Shown piece by piece: positions 1 to 14,090 of a stretch of 64,000 nt of DNA. Where the stretch lies: assembly GCA_013400115.1 (NCBI GenBank), contig VXBP01007155.1, positions 63,058-127,057 of the forward strand, written 5' to 3'. Within the stretch, counting starts at the first letter, position 1; the number at the start of each line of letters is the position of its first letter. The position numbers and the translations under genes were made by a program. Under the pieces are notes generated by a model, which saw nothing but the letters and a program-made list of their open reading frames with translations, had not been told where the DNA came from and did no database searches. The DNA is from Rhinopomastus cyanomelas (taxonomy: Eukaryota > Chordata > Aves > Bucerotiformes > Rhinopomastidae).

Positions 1-84
1 TAAGGCAAGGCATCTATGATTGCGCAAGGAATTGGAGAAAACACAGAATAAACCACAGTCCGCATGAGAAATTCATCCCCAGTT

Positions 85-284
85 CACAGAATCACAGAAC
101 ATCAGGAATTGGAAGGGACCTTGAAAGATCATCCAGTCCAATCCCCCTGCCACAGCAGGATGCCCCAGTTCAAGCTGCACAGGAACATGTCCAGGCGGGT
201 TCCAAATCTCTCCAGAGAAGGAGACTCCACAAACCCCCTGGGCAGCCCCTTCCAGTGCTCTGTCACCCTCACTGGGAAGAAGTT
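85..284 (-). mobile_element. CR1 LINE, 3'-end fragment (5'-truncated)
   Basis: Read on the minus strand this is the last ~200 bp of an avian CR1: the end of ORF2, the 3' UTR signature GATTGGACTAGATGATC in slightly altered form, and a short tail. It is truncated at its 5' side at 284, where it abuts the tail of another CR1 without any spacer. No coding capacity remains. Confidence 0.9.
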
Positions 285-538
285 ATAGAATCATAGAATC
301 AGTCAGGGTTGGAAGGGAGCACAGGATCATCCAGTTCCAACCCCCCCACCATGGACAGGGACACCCCACCGTAGATCAGGCTGGCCAAAGCCTCATCAGC
401 CAGGCCTTAAACGCCTCGAGGGATGGGGCCTCAACCACCTCCCTGGGCACCCACCACTCTCACGGTGTCACCACTCTCACATTCAGTCTAAATCTACCCA
501 TCTCCAGCTTTGCTCCATTCCCCCTAGTCCTGTTGCTA
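285..538 (-). mobile_element. CR1 LINE fragment, second subfamily
   Basis: Minus-strand CR1 end whose 3' terminus begins at 285 with two tail units (CATAGAAT repeated), followed by a 3' UTR of the type containing GTTGGAACT and CCCTGTCC. It differs from the neighbour at 85-284 and resembles the inner parts of the copies at 4955 and 16445. It carries a small internal duplication around 450-480 (CCACTCTCAC twice) and fades out near 538. Confidence 0.88.
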
Positions 539-3024
539 TTTTCCAAGAGCAGAGTCCAAGTTTCCACAAGTTAGAGCCCAGCTTAAAGAAGCTGAGCACA
601 TCCTTAAAGCTCACCCAGGCCCAAGTCACCAGTGGAATTAACTTCTTTACTACAGTAAATTACTAATATGCATTGGCTTAAGCTAAACTCCCAGAGAGGA
701 ATGTTGTCTCTGCTGAAGCCAGTGGAAGGTTTGGTATTAGCTGCAGTTACACCAGAATTTTGTTTCTCCTGCCTGACTTCTGTTCTTCACCGTTATTTGT
801 GTCAAGATGCACAGAATGAGAAGCTTTTCACTGAATAATTGCTGCAGATAAATTGAACCCATAGGAACAGTCCCTTCTAATTGCATATTACACTGAATTC
901 AACAAACTTGAAACTGGTGAAATGGATCTGAACACTCCGAATTTTCCTATGTACCTTATTTTATATGCTCTCTTCTTATTACAGATAATAAAAGTGAATC
1001 TTTGTGTTATGAAACACTGATTTCATATAGAGTTTTCTGCCCATGGAAACAGAGAAGTTCATTATTGTCACCTGAAAAAAGTTATTTCATTACTTTTGAT
1101 AATGTGATTTAGTCGGTATTAATTTACCAAATACATACTTTTCAAAATTTGCATTTTTTCAAGCACTATGTTTTGTCATGCTGCAGAACAGATTCCTAAG
1201 AGAACTGATCTGCCAAAAGGCTGGAAATGGGGAACAAGCCCATTTCATGCAGAATCAATGTGGCCTTGGCTCAGCCTCATCAAATATAATGGCAGCAGAA
1301 TGGTCTATATGCAACATGCCAGCAATGCCCATCTAGCTCTTCTAGAAACAGATCTACACCACAGAAAGCCAGAATGAGAGAACAGGCAGAGTGACCAACC
1401 CTACCAGTTCACCCCTACAGCAGAGGCCTCTAGTACAGGGACAAATCACATTGGAAGGAGAGACAGTGCTCAGGAAGTGTCTCCTGCCCCCGCCCATGAT
1501 GCACAAGTTCTGTTGCTAAACAAAGAACCCAATTCCCCAGAACCCTTCAAGCCAGGACCTTTCACCCAAAGTTAATCAATTTTTAAAGTTGAAAGCCCAA
1601 CTTTGAGATGGAAAAGATAGTTTAAAATACTATTTCATTCTTTCAAGCTGTGCTACAAATGGCCAACACCCAGGGGGGAAACATTAACTCCCAGGACCAG
1701 TGAAAAAGCATATAAATCACATAGGGAAACATCTCAGCCTAGCAGCTATGAACCTATTGGAGATAAATCTGGGAAAAGTCTTCCCAGAGTTTTGCAGATT
1801 TTATTTCGAGAGAGAAGAAATAGAGGAAAGTAGTTTATTTACTGTTTTTCCTCCAAATTCAGTGGCAAGTATCAGTCAGAATTATACTATCTATATGATG
1901 CACCTTTCCCTACATGAATAAAACATATTAAAAATTATCATATCCCTTATGTTAAGCTGTAAAGCTGCTTCAGAATTCTGACATTTTAGTAGCAACCTTG
2001 TATTGTCAGGGTTTGTATTCACACCTCCTAAAGGTACAAGCTTAGCAAAATTAGAGGAGATAGAGTATGCAGATAAATTGCAGAGAAGAGGGCACCCAGG
2101 ATTACTCAGGGGAGGAAAGGCAGAAAAGTCTGTGCCCAGCAGCATGATTTCTCTTTCAGAATATAATCCACAATTCAAGAGTCTCACTATCTCTCGTTAG
2201 CAACCCAGATGCAAAGTTTTCACCTCATTCCCCTCTGTAGACTGACCTACAAGGGAGATAACTATGTTCCTCTGCTATCAGTTACTCCCATAGCCCAGAT
2301 AGTAGAGGTCTATAGAGCATGTATAAATGTTCCCACATTACTGATGAGTCACCTAGGAATTAATCTGAACTCACGTGATGAAATGTCTGAAGTTTCCATT
2401 TGCTTTCTCTTTCTTAAGCATATGCACAGGCATACACATTAGCGAAGCAAGACACTGAAAAAAACCTGCTGATACTGGTAAGTCATGTATTTGGAAGATA
2501 GGAAATGTCAGGGGCAAATTTAGCATGATGACCTGGTAAAGTAAGTTCCTTTGAACACATTTCCAATGATCTGGACCCTTCTTATCCTATCACATACTAT
2601 TTTCTAGTAGCAGACTGACTTACGTATTGCACAAGGCAGAGCTATTCTTCAGCAGAACCAGAGGTTTTACTGAAAGGGTCTGTTGTGTTCAGAATCTCTG
2701 CTTGTTTATTGCTATGATGAGAAGCTGTAGAGTAACCAAGGCAAGGAACTGAGAGTAAAGAAGAAGTGGGTTTCAAGATTAATGTAGCTGAATGTCTAGT
2801 GGGATGGATTTTTCTCTTGCCTGCTAATACAAATGTCATTAGTATAAATGTCTTGGTTTAAGCAAGACTCCTAAACCAAGTAACATGAAAGGTTACTGAT
2901 AATCTCCGGCTTTCTTGATCCCTGACTTGTGGCCTGGGCTGTGATTTACAGACATCTTGGACATACTGATCTACAACAAAGATGGGAGCTGTTATTTAGA
3001 TTTGTGAAGTGCTTCCTCCCTACT
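539..3024. other. unique sequence, no gene recognised
   Basis: AT-rich DNA with short unrelated open frames only. I see no conserved domain, RNA gene or clear repeat. Confidence 0.6.
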
Positions 3025-3125
3025 GCAATACCTCTGCCTCAGTTTCCCAAACAAGAACCTGATACTCAGGTCAATTGGAGATGTTGTAGTACCAAGCTAC
3101 TTAACACTTGTACAGCATTGTACAG
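3025..3125 (-). repeat. MIR-like SINE relic
   Basis: The run CTCTGCCTCAGTTTCCC near 3032-3048 is the reverse-complement signature of the MIR core, followed by degraded sequence consistent with the upstream MIR part. It is old and short. Confidence 0.45.
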
Positions 3126-4954
3126 CCATTAGAGTGATGTGTGGCACAAAATCAGTTCACAGTTTTCTCTCCAGAGAAGGGTTTGAGTTTTGTCCATTAA
3201 ACAAACCCTGGACCCATGTGCCAAACAATAAGAATGGAATAAAATATTGACCAGCTGCTTATTTATGAAGCCCTGTCCATTCTGTTCACTGTGCTGAGAC
3301 AGAACTGCTGGGTAAAAAGGTGTGTGAGGAGATGCATTTGAAGACATTATTGTATACCCAAGAGAAGACTTGAGTTGTGCTGGCTGCCGTTGCACCCGAC
3401 ATTGCTTAAGATTTGAAGCTCCCTTTGCAGTTTTTAAGAAGCTCATAGGAGAGTATGTACCCATGTGCAGGGACATTTCTGTGTTACCTTGAGCAGGATT
3501 ATATTCAGAATTGGTTCCTTTAGATTCCAGCTGTCTTGAGACTATTAACAGCAGTAAACTGTTAAAACAATGGTGAGAGGAAAATTGATAACTCTCTTTA
3601 AAACCACAGGTGGCTCCTGCACTCGGGGAAAAACACTGTTTCTCCCTCTGAATTCCCTGTTAGGTCTGCTGACAAGGCAGATAATTGTGTCTGAGAAGAC
3701 TCTGTGCCTCTTCACTCCTCTCTTCAGCAGAGATATGTGTGTTTTTCACAGGAATGTTGTCTGTGACAGAGAGTTAAGAAGCACAAAAGCAAAGGTTTCA
3801 GTTAACCAACCACGGAATCTGAAGGACAAGAGGACAGCGTCAGAAGGGAATACATAGGAACTCTGTGCATCCCTGGGGAAAGCAATGGCAAGAAATGTTA
3901 CTCCTTACTTCAATGAACTTTGCCAGCCTTTGTGCTTCCACTCTGCTGCCCCTTGGACACAGACAAAAGAGTTTACATGCTGCCTCTATAAGAGAACCAG
4001 GCAAACTAAAACTACAGCCTTGAAACAGAGAAAGAAAGAAACAATTGGTTGTCAGATTCTAATTAATAAATTCTCCTTGCACTGTTTCTAGTTCACCTGA
4101 ATCTGATCAATATCCATTGGGGAACCTTCCAATGGGACCAACTTTTAATTTATCTCCCAATTTCCTCTCCAGAGCCCAGGCATTAGATCTAATTAGTGTG
4201 CCTGTTTACTGGTTTTGCTTTTCATTCTCACCTGAACACCAGGATATTATGCTTCTAGATGGGGAAAAAAAGATGTAACAGGGCAAAGGAAGAGCTCAGT
4301 GCAAAAGCCCTGCATGCCACACACAGATAAACATTTCTGGCCTTCGTTAGTAAAGGTGAGAGTGCAGGAGGAGAGCCAGATAAAATGAGCCACTAGAGAG
4401 ATGACACCAAGTATGAGGAAGCAAATGTGATCAGACATTCGGAAGGTTCAGACAGATGGAAGGACACAGAGAGAACTAGGACAGAGAATTCAGTTCTTGG
4501 GACAGGTATGACCTAGACGCAAAAAACACAAATGAGAATTAATCATTAAATATTATTAAATCATGATCTATCAGTTGTTCTTCAGTAGCTTAATATTAAT
4601 TTGTTAAAATTACCTAAGGCACTGAAATTCCAGGGTATTTGGGTACCTCATCCATTGAGTTTCCTTTGAAAATCCTGGCCTCAAATGTGTACTCCCCTGT
4701 GTGTCCGTGTAATGCACAATGGGGACATTTTCCTTGTGAATACTGCTAGGAAGGACCAACCCATTGAAAAGAATAGCCAACCAGGTTCCGTTGCCCTGGC
4801 AGTGATTATTGATAATGTAGTGTGACACAATTACTGGTGCTTTAGAAATGCAGATTATGGCTCTTGGGTAAATAACCACTTGATAGCAGAGATGACTTCA
4901 GTTGTTGGGGGGGGGTGGGTTTTCTACAGCTGTACTGAAGCCCTTAGGAGAGAG
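3126..4954. other. unique sequence, no gene recognised
   Basis: Short unrelated open frames, no recognisable domain. A run of nine G at 4907-4915 is the only low-complexity tract. Confidence 0.6.
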
Positions 4955-5235
4955 AAGGTGAGAGTGGTGAGAGCCTGGAATGGGTTGCCCAGGAGGGTGG
5001 TGGAGGCCCCATCCTTGGAGGTGTTTAAGGCCAGGCTTGGATAAGGCTCTGGCCAGCCTGATCTAGGGTGGGATGTCCCTGACCATGGTAGGGGAGTTGG
5101 AACTGGGTGATCCTGTGGTCCCTTCTAACCCAGACTGACTGTGTGACTTGGTCTAGGTGATCCTGCTGTGGTAGGGGGATTGGACTAGATGATCTTTTGA
5201 GGTCCCTTCCAATCCCTAATGATTCTATGATTCTA
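4955..5235 (+). mobile_element. CR1 LINE 3' end with a doubled, chimeric terminus
   Basis: Plus-strand CR1 3' region. 4955 to about 5140 matches the subfamily seen at 285-538 (GTTGGAACT, GGTCCCTTCT), but instead of ending in its own tail it runs at about 5140-5146 into the last ~90 bp of the common subfamily (GACTTGGTCTAGGTGATCC, then GATTGGACTAGATGATC) and ends in ATTCTATGATTCT. The same joint occurs, in the opposite orientation, at 16441-16447, so it appears to be a heritable feature of a CR1 lineage and not a local accident. Confidence 0.9.
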
Positions 5236-7379
5236 AGGCTGAAGCTGCCCAGACATCAGAGTTATAGGAATGTTTTGAATGTTTCATCTTGGTCTTCTCA
5301 CTTGGGGATGACCCTACCAGGAAATTAGAAAATATGAATCATAGACTAGTTGGCAAGAGTGTGGGGAAACCAAGCAGTGCATTCACAGTGCTACAGAAGG
5401 CCTCAGAAATGTTAGTGCTTTAGCCTTAGTAATGCCAAGGTTTTGCTTTTTGTAGCTCTATTACCCCTCACTTACGCTGTGGCAGCAGTGCTTTTCTGTT
5501 GTGGCAGTATTTTCCCCATACTTTTCTCATCCTGCTATTCTCACTCTTTTTTCATTTGTTGTTCTAATGATCTTGCTCTTGGACTGTCCTTCGCATGGTC
5601 TTGTACCTGCTATGAAAAAAAGTGACCTCAATGCTGCTTTTCCCAGCTGGCTTGTGGAAGGAGTTTTTCCCTTCCCCATCTCTCTGGTTTTTATTCCTTC
5701 CTAAAGTAGATTTGTTAGAGCTGATATATGTCACCAGCAATAGGCCCTGTGAAAAACACTGTGCATGGAAGCCTGTCTTATCATACCTGGTGCAGCAACA
5801 GCCATAACTGAAGTGCCACTACCATCAGTGGTCATTATTGTGTCACTGAAATCATTAGTAAAGCAAAGAACAGTTACCAGTAAGAGCAAAGCCCCTAGTT
5901 ATTTGGAGAGGAGAATAAGGTGGATGCACACTGCTTAACCCCATACCACCACCCTGCCAGAAATGCAATTGCCAGATTCCCATTCAAACAAGACACTGCT
6001 GGGTTCTATGATAGAAATAGAAATAAAGTAAGTGGTAGGATTTGTGTGTACCTGTTTCAGCCTTTTTATGGAGACCATCAGAAAGGAAACAATGAAACAA
6101 GAATTGTGCTTTCTTTTATATTAATTTCATTTGGTAAAAGTTGAAAGGCCTCTTGGGGAAAAAACTCTTTTCCCTGGGTCTACATAATCATGGCCATGCT
6201 GGCACAATTGCTCTTGTATGATGTTTTTCAACAGCTGCTACAGCCCAAGGTGCAAGAAAAAAATTGCTGCTGTCCTTCTGGACCTGGCAGTAAAGAAACT
6301 CAAAGTCTCATGAGAATATGGAGAATAAGGATGCAGCTGGTGAGGATCAGAGAGAGTAATGAACAAATTAAACGGCAAGCAGACAGAAGCCTACCTGGCA
6401 AAAGAAGTCTAAAAGTGCAGGGGATGTGAAAGATAAGAGGTTTGTTTTCACCTGGATGAGGCAGAGGTGTGATGAGAAGGTTGATGTTTAGTGGTGTGGC
6501 TAAATAGCAGGGTCTAAGATTGCAGACCAGAGCATGCTTAACTCAGGAATGATGAAACCTAGACAAAAACTCAGAAAAAGCCAGAGATACTGTGGGACAT
6601 GGAAGAGGGGAGATGGAATGGAATGAAAAAAAAAGAAAAGAGCATTACTGACAAGAAATACTTCATCCAAATCCCTCTGAATCTGACAGTGTTGTTCATG
6701 CTTTCACCTGAGTGCAAACATGTGGTGAAGACATCAGCATGCTTGACACTAGAGAGTCTCAAAGACTGCCTTAGTCTCAATGCAATCTACTGTCATGACC
6801 AGCCTTTAAATGGAGAGAACAAGAACCTACAGTACAATGCAATCAAGAATCCTGACCCATCTTCTTCTTCCTGAATTGACATGGTCTGCATTTTGAGACT
6901 TGAGGAAAATAACTTCAAATGTCTGAATATCAAGAAGAGCAAGACAGAACATTGGCTAAAGGAGTCTAGGCTAAAAGTCTCTATTTAATCCACTTTGGTT
7001 TGTAGCGTTTTGTGCCTGGATCCCACAGTTTTTACTACTATGTGCAGGAGTTAAGAGATGATGTCAACAACAGAAAAAGAAAAGGGACAGAGGCATGAAT
7101 TTTCTGGTTTAAAGTGAAGCACAGTATTGACAACAGCAGAGGAAACCATCATTGTAATTAGTATGACTGTTTAGCTCCCTGAAAAGTGCTGCTTTACATT
7201 TATGCATAAAAATGTGGACTGAGGAAAAGAATTCAAAGTAGGGAGTTGGCAGAGAGGATTAGAGGTACTGTTCAAACCAAATGATTCTCACTTGTTAAAA
7301 GTAACAGCTGGGTTTGCTCAGCACTTGTAGCAAAATCACCTGAGTGACTTAGCATCACATTTCAGTAAATATGACTAGG
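5236..7379. other. unique sequence, no gene recognised
   Basis: Open frames such as those at 5443-5807 and 6190-6429 overlap each other in different frames and show no domain. Nothing further is supported. Confidence 0.55.
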
Positions 7380-7485
7380 TTTCTACAGCACCTTTCAAGA
7401 ACCTGGTAGAATTTAATAAGCACTAATCAATTAAGACTCTTGTGTGAGACAGAGAAATACAGTTATTCCTAATTTAGATTTGAAG
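7380..7485 (+). repeat. MIR-like SINE relic (upstream part)
   Basis: The string CAGCACCTTTCAAGAACC, then CACTAATCAATTAAG and a degraded tail resembling TTATTATCCCCATTTTACAGATG matches the amniote MIR layout in the forward orientation. Divergence is high, as expected of an old insertion. Confidence 0.5.
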
Positions 7486-9161
7486 GTTTGCCAACATGTT
7501 TCAGGGGATGTAGATGAGCATTCTGCATAATTTTAACCAAAAAAATCCCCTTACAATCCACCCAAATAGTTGGAGGTCTTAGAAGTGAAGCAGTTTTAGC
7601 AAATGTATGCAGCTAAGCTAGGATACACGGAACAGGGTGTAAAACTGTGGCTGGCTGACTCTCCTACCTGCTACATTGTTTTCAGAACAGTCTCTCCTCC
7701 TAATGTAAGAGACCAAAATGGAATTCTACTCCCACAGGGAATTTCAAAATAATTCTTCATTTCAAACTGGAACTGAAAGTCAAAAAATCTGTGGGAGAGT
7801 ATACATTTCAAGATCTAAAAAGATGATATCCACTGTGTCATTCTGTTACGGCATTTTAAAATTTCAAATCAACATTTTGAAACTAAAAATTAAAAAGATG
7901 TTATTTTATGTTAGAATGTCAAACCCAAATAAAATATTTTATTATGTTTCTCCCAGTTGGATGCTTTTTTTTTTTTTTTTTTCAGAACTCACAATTTCTC
8001 ATTGTAAATTTCAGTTTAGGTGAAACCACATTGTCTGATGGGAAAAGATTTCTGTAAAAAAATGTTAATCAGCTCTGAGATGCCTGTTTTCTGTCAAGAA
8101 AAGGAAGATATAAAACACTGACTTAAACACCGAAGAACTGTACTGTTCTGAACAAAAAAAAATTATCTGGAAGGCCTCTGAATCAGACTGAAGTGTTAAT
8201 TGGGAAGAACAAGTAAATTGTCCTAAAAAGGCAGTTCTGAACGAAGCAGAATAATATAGCCAGGTAACTGAATGAAGAAATTACATGTCTTTTTTTGTAG
8301 TTATATACAGTTAACTTTTATTATGCCCTGTAGCCCCAAGGTGATTATATAGCACTAGGAGGGCTACCAAAACTGTTGCTTGGCTCAGAGAAGGATGGCT
8401 TCTCTATAGCAGCTTTAATCATTCACTCTGAAACATCTCTTTAGACATACTTTAGCTGCTGTTGGGCTGCTAATTTATTTGTTTGGTTACACAACTTCAC
8501 CCTTCCTGTTTATCACCCGTGGTCTGAATCTCTTGCTGCAGACAGGGACTCTGTTGCTCATCTGGACTGCAGCTCACCAAGAGAACACCATTGTTTCCAT
8601 TACAAAACCCAACAGCTCCTTGCTTCTGGAAAGTTGAAAATTAATAATGTTACGCTGAACCCTTCAATTTTCTATGCTTTTTTTTTTGGCTATGCAAACA
8701 AATCAGGATACTTGCTTTTCCTTTGCTTCATTTTTGCAGACTGGAAAATGAAAATGAGTTTGATTAGTGAAGTACAACTTTGCTTTGCACAGTGAAGTTG
8801 TTTCATCTCTGTCTAACTGCTCTCCCCCAAAAAATTTCAAATGCTGCTGTTATTTGTTGTTTCAGTCACTCTACTTGGCTCTCAGCTAAGGCAGAATGCA
8901 GTAATACAGTCATGCAAAGAAAGAATTCTGGATATTTTGTGCAATTGACTGACTTTGAGTCCTTTCCCTCCATATGCTGCATGAGACAACGTAGGAGAGC
9001 AACTCACTGGCCACTGAACACAGATCTGATCTGAGTTCTGTACCAAGTTCAAGGTTGTCCACAACCACAGTGAAACTCCTTTTCATAAATTTATTTTTAG
9101 TAAGTATCACTTTAAATGTAGTTTGCTGCTTCCTAACTCTTCTTGTTTTGGACAGTCTCTT
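7486..9161. other. unique sequence, no gene recognised
   Basis: AT-rich. Contains an 18-T tract at 7965-7982 directly followed by CAG, which mimics a splice acceptor but has no supporting exon after it. Confidence 0.55.
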
Positions 9162-9214
9162 ATTGGACTAGATGATCTTTTGAGGTCCCTTCCAATTCCT
9201 AATGATTCTGTGAT
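9162..9214 (+). mobile_element. CR1 LINE, terminal 3' tail only
   Basis: Only the last ~50 bp of a CR1: ATTGGACTAGATGATC, GAGGTCCCTTCCAATTCC and ATTCTGTGAT. It is severely 5'-truncated. It directly precedes another CR1 fragment in the same orientation. Confidence 0.85.
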
Positions 9215-9472
9215 AGGTGACAGGATGAAAGGAACCAGTCTTAAATTGTACCAGTGGAGAGTTTGGCTGGATATTAGGAAGAATTTCTTCACTGGGTGGG
9301 TTATCAAACACTGAAACAGGCTGCCTGGGTAGAGTTACCAGCCCTGGAGGTATTTAAAAGACCAAGAGATGTGGTGCTGAGGGACATGATTTAGTGGTGG
9401 CACTGCTGGGTTAAAGGTTGGCTTTGATGATCTTAAAGGTCTCTTCCAATCAAATGGATTCTGTGTGATTCT
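9215..9472 (+). mobile_element. CR1 LINE 3' fragment (older subfamily)
   Basis: Begins at the end of ORF2 (GACAGGATGAAAGG, then GGATATTAGGAAGAATTTC encoding the conserved DIRKNFF-like stretch), continues through the GGCTGCC and TTTAGTGGTGGCA blocks, and ends with CTTAAAGGTCTCTTCC and a degraded tail. Many substitutions make it older than the 59 kb copy. Confidence 0.88.
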
Positions 9473-12400
9473 CTCAAAAAAATTCCAGATTAAAAGGACA
9501 TATAGTGAGGTTACCCAATTTCTTCTAGTGTTTCCACAGCCTATCTCTCACCAGTACACACCAGTATGTATTTAAAACAGGGTTTTTATCTTCTTTACTG
9601 TTATTATCAGAGAACCATCTAGAGATTCAAATAATACTATTCCTCCAGGCTAGGAATAATCCTTTTTCTGAAAGGTTTACACTCTAAGTAGGTAAGACAA
9701 TGAGTGACATTGCAGGGAAGCAGAAGGTCAAGAAAAACACATAGCAACACAAGAGCGGTGCCAAGATTCCCTGGGTTTCCAGCATATACCCAGCACCCAC
9801 TGCACTGATGCTACTTCCAAACATACCAAATTCCTATCTTCTGCATCTCAACCCCCAAATGACCCGAATGTCCATATCAATCACATCCACTGTCTCGTCC
9901 ACACAAACAAAACCTAGCCTTGTCTTCTACTCACAGGCATTGCCCTACAGTTTTCAAGGATTACTTGGGTTTGTTACAGAATTAGGTCTGGCTCTGCATC
10001 TCCTTGCCAATACATGTGGTTATCAATGTCACCACTGAGACTACTGAGGCTTCAGTGGTTTCATTGATGTGTGTAGCCATCTGGCATTGAAACATTTTTG
10101 TACCTCTCTTACTCATGGAGACACCTTCATTGGCTGAAAAAATGGTTTTTCTCTGTCATAAAATGAATCCTAGAATTCTTTTTTTTTAATATGAAAAAAT
10201 TTCAGGTTACTTAGACATCCTGAAAATTTCAGCACTTCCACACTTGTGCATTCCTCCACTGGAGACATGTAAATATAAAACCCACCAAGTGGAAATGCGT
10301 GCAGTCAGGTAGAGACAAGCAATTTGGGTTTGTCACACAATATCCAGAACCAGACGCAGGCTATGAAATCCCATCAAACAGCCTCAGCTGCTTTTTACCC
10401 TCCAGAACAGGGCCAGTGGTGTTTTCTGCCCGACATGCATCCACCGCTCCTTCTATCTGTATGATGGGAGATTCCTTATCATTCACTCTTATAGTTTCAG
10501 CAAAACTGGCACAGAGGATATAGATGAGCGCTTGTACCTTTTACCAAGTGCGTGGACATTTATGAGCAGGGTACCGCAGCCCTCACGTATCCTCTTTTGT
10601 AGGGTCCGTCTTCCCTGCTAACGTCAAGCAAATGTAGGTCTTTTGAACTTGTCCTTCACATCTCCTCCACTAGTTTCTACTCTTTGTTTCCTCTCCTGTC
10701 CAATTTAATTGGCACAAGAAGAGCATATAATTCTAAATACAGGCCTATCCACTGGCAAAATGGTTGACTCAACAGAGAGAATATACATTCCCCTTAAGGA
10801 GGTACAGATCCTGCCTCTAGGAATGGATCACAAGAGAAAACCCCACAGAAGGATTTGAATTCCAAGCCTGTTTTGTTTATTAACAAGTTAAGGTAATTTT
10901 TGCTTATGGAGTGCTTGACTTCAAGAGAAATCACTCTCAAAAGATTCATAAATACATAGCTAATTATTTCATAAATTTGTCTAGTGAATGATAAGATTCT
11001 ATTTAGTTTGGTGAAAGAATTAACAGATATAATTTAAAATATATAATTATAATACATTTTTAAAATTTTATTATCAATATTACTACTTACTTGTTTAAGT
11101 TTCTGAGATTTCATTTAACAATTGTACTAAAAAGGAAATACAGAGATGGGCCAGCCCTGAGGCATCCTGAGTTAATCTGTGACAGTGTTATGGATGGTTA
11201 TTTTGGACATAAAATATTGGAAACCTTTTAAATAAAGTCACTCTCTGTGCTCACCACATTGAATATCTGAGTTTTTTCCATAGCTCAGAATGTCAACAGA
11301 CCACACCTAACACAGCTAGCTAGCAAATCCCTGTGGCACACATATAGTCTAGAAAAGGATTGCAATAGGAAACTTGGCTTCTTAATGAAGAACCTAGTCA
11401 AGTTATTACCCAGATCTAATGCCATTTCATATTAATTATCTACCAGTAAGAGGAATTCAAGGAGCCTCTTCAGAAGCAGAATAAAATAAGCCATTTAAAC
11501 AGGTTATTGTCTCTCATGGGAAATAGTTTTCTCATTATTTCTCTCCAAATAAAGCTGTTAGGGCAGTTTTGCTCTTCTATTAGCTCACACCTTTCTCAAA
11601 CTACAAACAAGGAATGGGTAGGTAGGAAACGTCTTTGTAAGATACATGCTGGAAAAGCATTAAGAATGCACAGTGGAATAGCTGAAAGTCTGATTACGTT
11701 CAAATCCTTTGTGTCAACTCTGACTCCAGGTTATAAATCATTGTATAGCCTCACTACTTTTTTACAGATCACAAAATACCAGATCATTTTTCTCTAGAAA
11801 TCTTGGATGCACATGTAGAATCTGATGCTAGATCACCTAGTGCAGTCCAGGGGAGTAGCTGGCAGAAAAAGTATTAAATTTATTTGGCATCCTGACTCTG
11901 ATCACATACTATTCCACCCTATGAGAAACCTCAAGAGGAATTTATAGGATTATTCAATGAATGAGGTACTATTCTTGGTGAGTAAAGGTGCTACTGATTA
12001 CGAGCTGCTTTTCCTCATTTACATTGCTGTAAATTTAAATTAAATCCACTCAATCAATGGCGAATAATTGATATAAAATCAAAGTAAGAGGAGAATTAGT
12101 CTAGAAGTATGTCTAGAATGAATAAACAGTGAAAATTTGCCAGCATGTGTAACTCCCTCTTGAAGCTTTGCTACAAGGTTACTTTTATAACTGGTTGTTT
12201 CATTCTCATAAACGCTGTGTTGCTGCTTGAAAAGGAGAGACACCAAACCTTTGCATGCTAAAATACCTCCTGGTTTCCAAGGTCTCCTGGTTGGTATGAA
12301 AACCCCACTGAGCTTAGCTCTATCCATGAGGACATCCTAGCCAGCAAGGGCAAAGGAGTCTCTCGGTAGCCTGTGAGGCACCCTGGTGTGCCCACCAGGT

Positions 12401-14090
12401 TCTTGTGGCTGGGTCTTAGAGATCCATGGAAGAAAAACAGACTTGTATAGGGCTGGAGTTATTTCAATATCAAATCTCTGTCCTCTCAGCCTATTCATCA
12501 GATGCTCTATTAAAGCAAACAAAAGAGTAAATCCTATGTGCACATGCTTGTTCTAAATAATAATGAAGCCCTCTTAAGTTTGCATTGTTTCTCTCTTCAG
12601 TCTGGAGGCTTTTACTCCTTCCTTCCTTTCCTCTCCTTTATACAATTTTTTGAGCCAGAACTACCCTTAATTATATTTGTACAGCAATTCCCACAACAGG
12701 GCTTGAATTCGGTCAATGCCTCTACTTACTACCACAACACTATTTTTATTTAATCTGCAGAGAACTTAATATCCCTTTTGGGTGGCATATTTTAAACACC
12801 CACTACTATCACCTGGATATGGTCTTTCATTTTAGGTCCACACACCAGATTTAGGGAATGATAAAATCTCCTTCTTCTCTATGTGACACCGACCCATCCC
12901 CTGTCCTCATGGAAACTCCTGCCAATGCATTCTTCATCCCCCTTTGGTCTCGCTTCCACCCCAAGCAGCATGTTAAGGAGGGTGCCATCACCTCTGGAAC
13001 CTGCAGATTAAAAGGCAAAAAATTGACAGTAAACTGCCAATGGCTCATTTACTGTTGACGGTGAGTCAATCAAAATCTTGCTTTCTCACTGCTTCCTGGC
13101 TTTCCCATCTGTGTGAATTCATGACCCGATTTCTGATGTGTTCCACACTGTTACTTTTTTCCCCTCAGAGTTTAATTGCTTCTGTTTCACATTTGGGTGC
13201 TGAAAAATTGACAGAAGCTGCACAATTCCCTCCAGCAATGGATCCTATTTATATTGCTGTAAACTACGCTTTGCAGTGATATGATTAGTAATAAAAGGTA
13301 GAAAATGAAACAGAAATTAGCATGGCTTTGTTTTGAATCTGGTTATCGACCAAGTTGTACTCTAAGAGTCACAAGAACTGTTGACATTGTTGAGGACCCA
13401 CCACGCCATAAGGAAGTCATCAAATCATCACATAGAGAGCACTCTGAGAGCAGAACAACAGAAACATGCGTCACACCAGATGTGGTACTGATCCAAAGAA
13501 ATAACTGTCTCAGAATGGAGCACTTTTAGCCACAGCACATACAGAATGAGGAAGAGCAGGGGGAAGGTCTCTTCCCAACAAAAGTAATCCCATCCATTTC
13601 TTACGTTCTTGTAGGACATCTGGCCCTTTCCCCACAGCCTAAGTTCTAAGGTACAGCTGTACATGAGGAATCTCTGGAAAGGACTGAGAAATTGCTGTGA
13701 ACAGAGTGCATGGGCAGAGCTACCCCTGGACTGCTTGAGTGCTATGAGATGAGTGGGGCCAGGCTCCAGATCTTCAGCAACCACCCTGGGGATACAGCAG
13801 AGAGGCTCCAGTCAAGTGCACTCAGAACATGCTGCTTCAAATTTAGACAGAAGATTGTGGCAGCAAAGATGTTGTGATGTGAATTTCTAAGGATGTCAAT
13901 AAGGCTAATAATCTTTTAAAAGACCAATCAGTAGAGCTGGGGAAAAATAAATTTTAAAATGTTTAGGGCACATAAACCCACCTAGAATGACATTTCAACT
14001 CTTTCCTTCTCACAGGGTTTGAAATAGACACATTTCTTCTTGGTCAGGGAGAGCCTGTGACATTTTTGTCAGTACTTTCCTACTCCTGTT
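9473..14090. other. unique sequence, no gene recognised
   Basis: The longest stretch without a confident feature at this end of the window. A small cluster of CpG dinucleotides occurs near 10525-10625, possibly an old LTR, but no boundaries can be drawn. Open frames on both strands at 12850-13060 are mutual shadows without a recognised domain. Confidence 0.5.

Noticed and set aside
9640..9720. An ancient interspersed repeat
   Set aside because: The string TTTACACTCTAAGTAGGTAA feels familiar from other sauropsid repeats, but I could not assign a family or limits.
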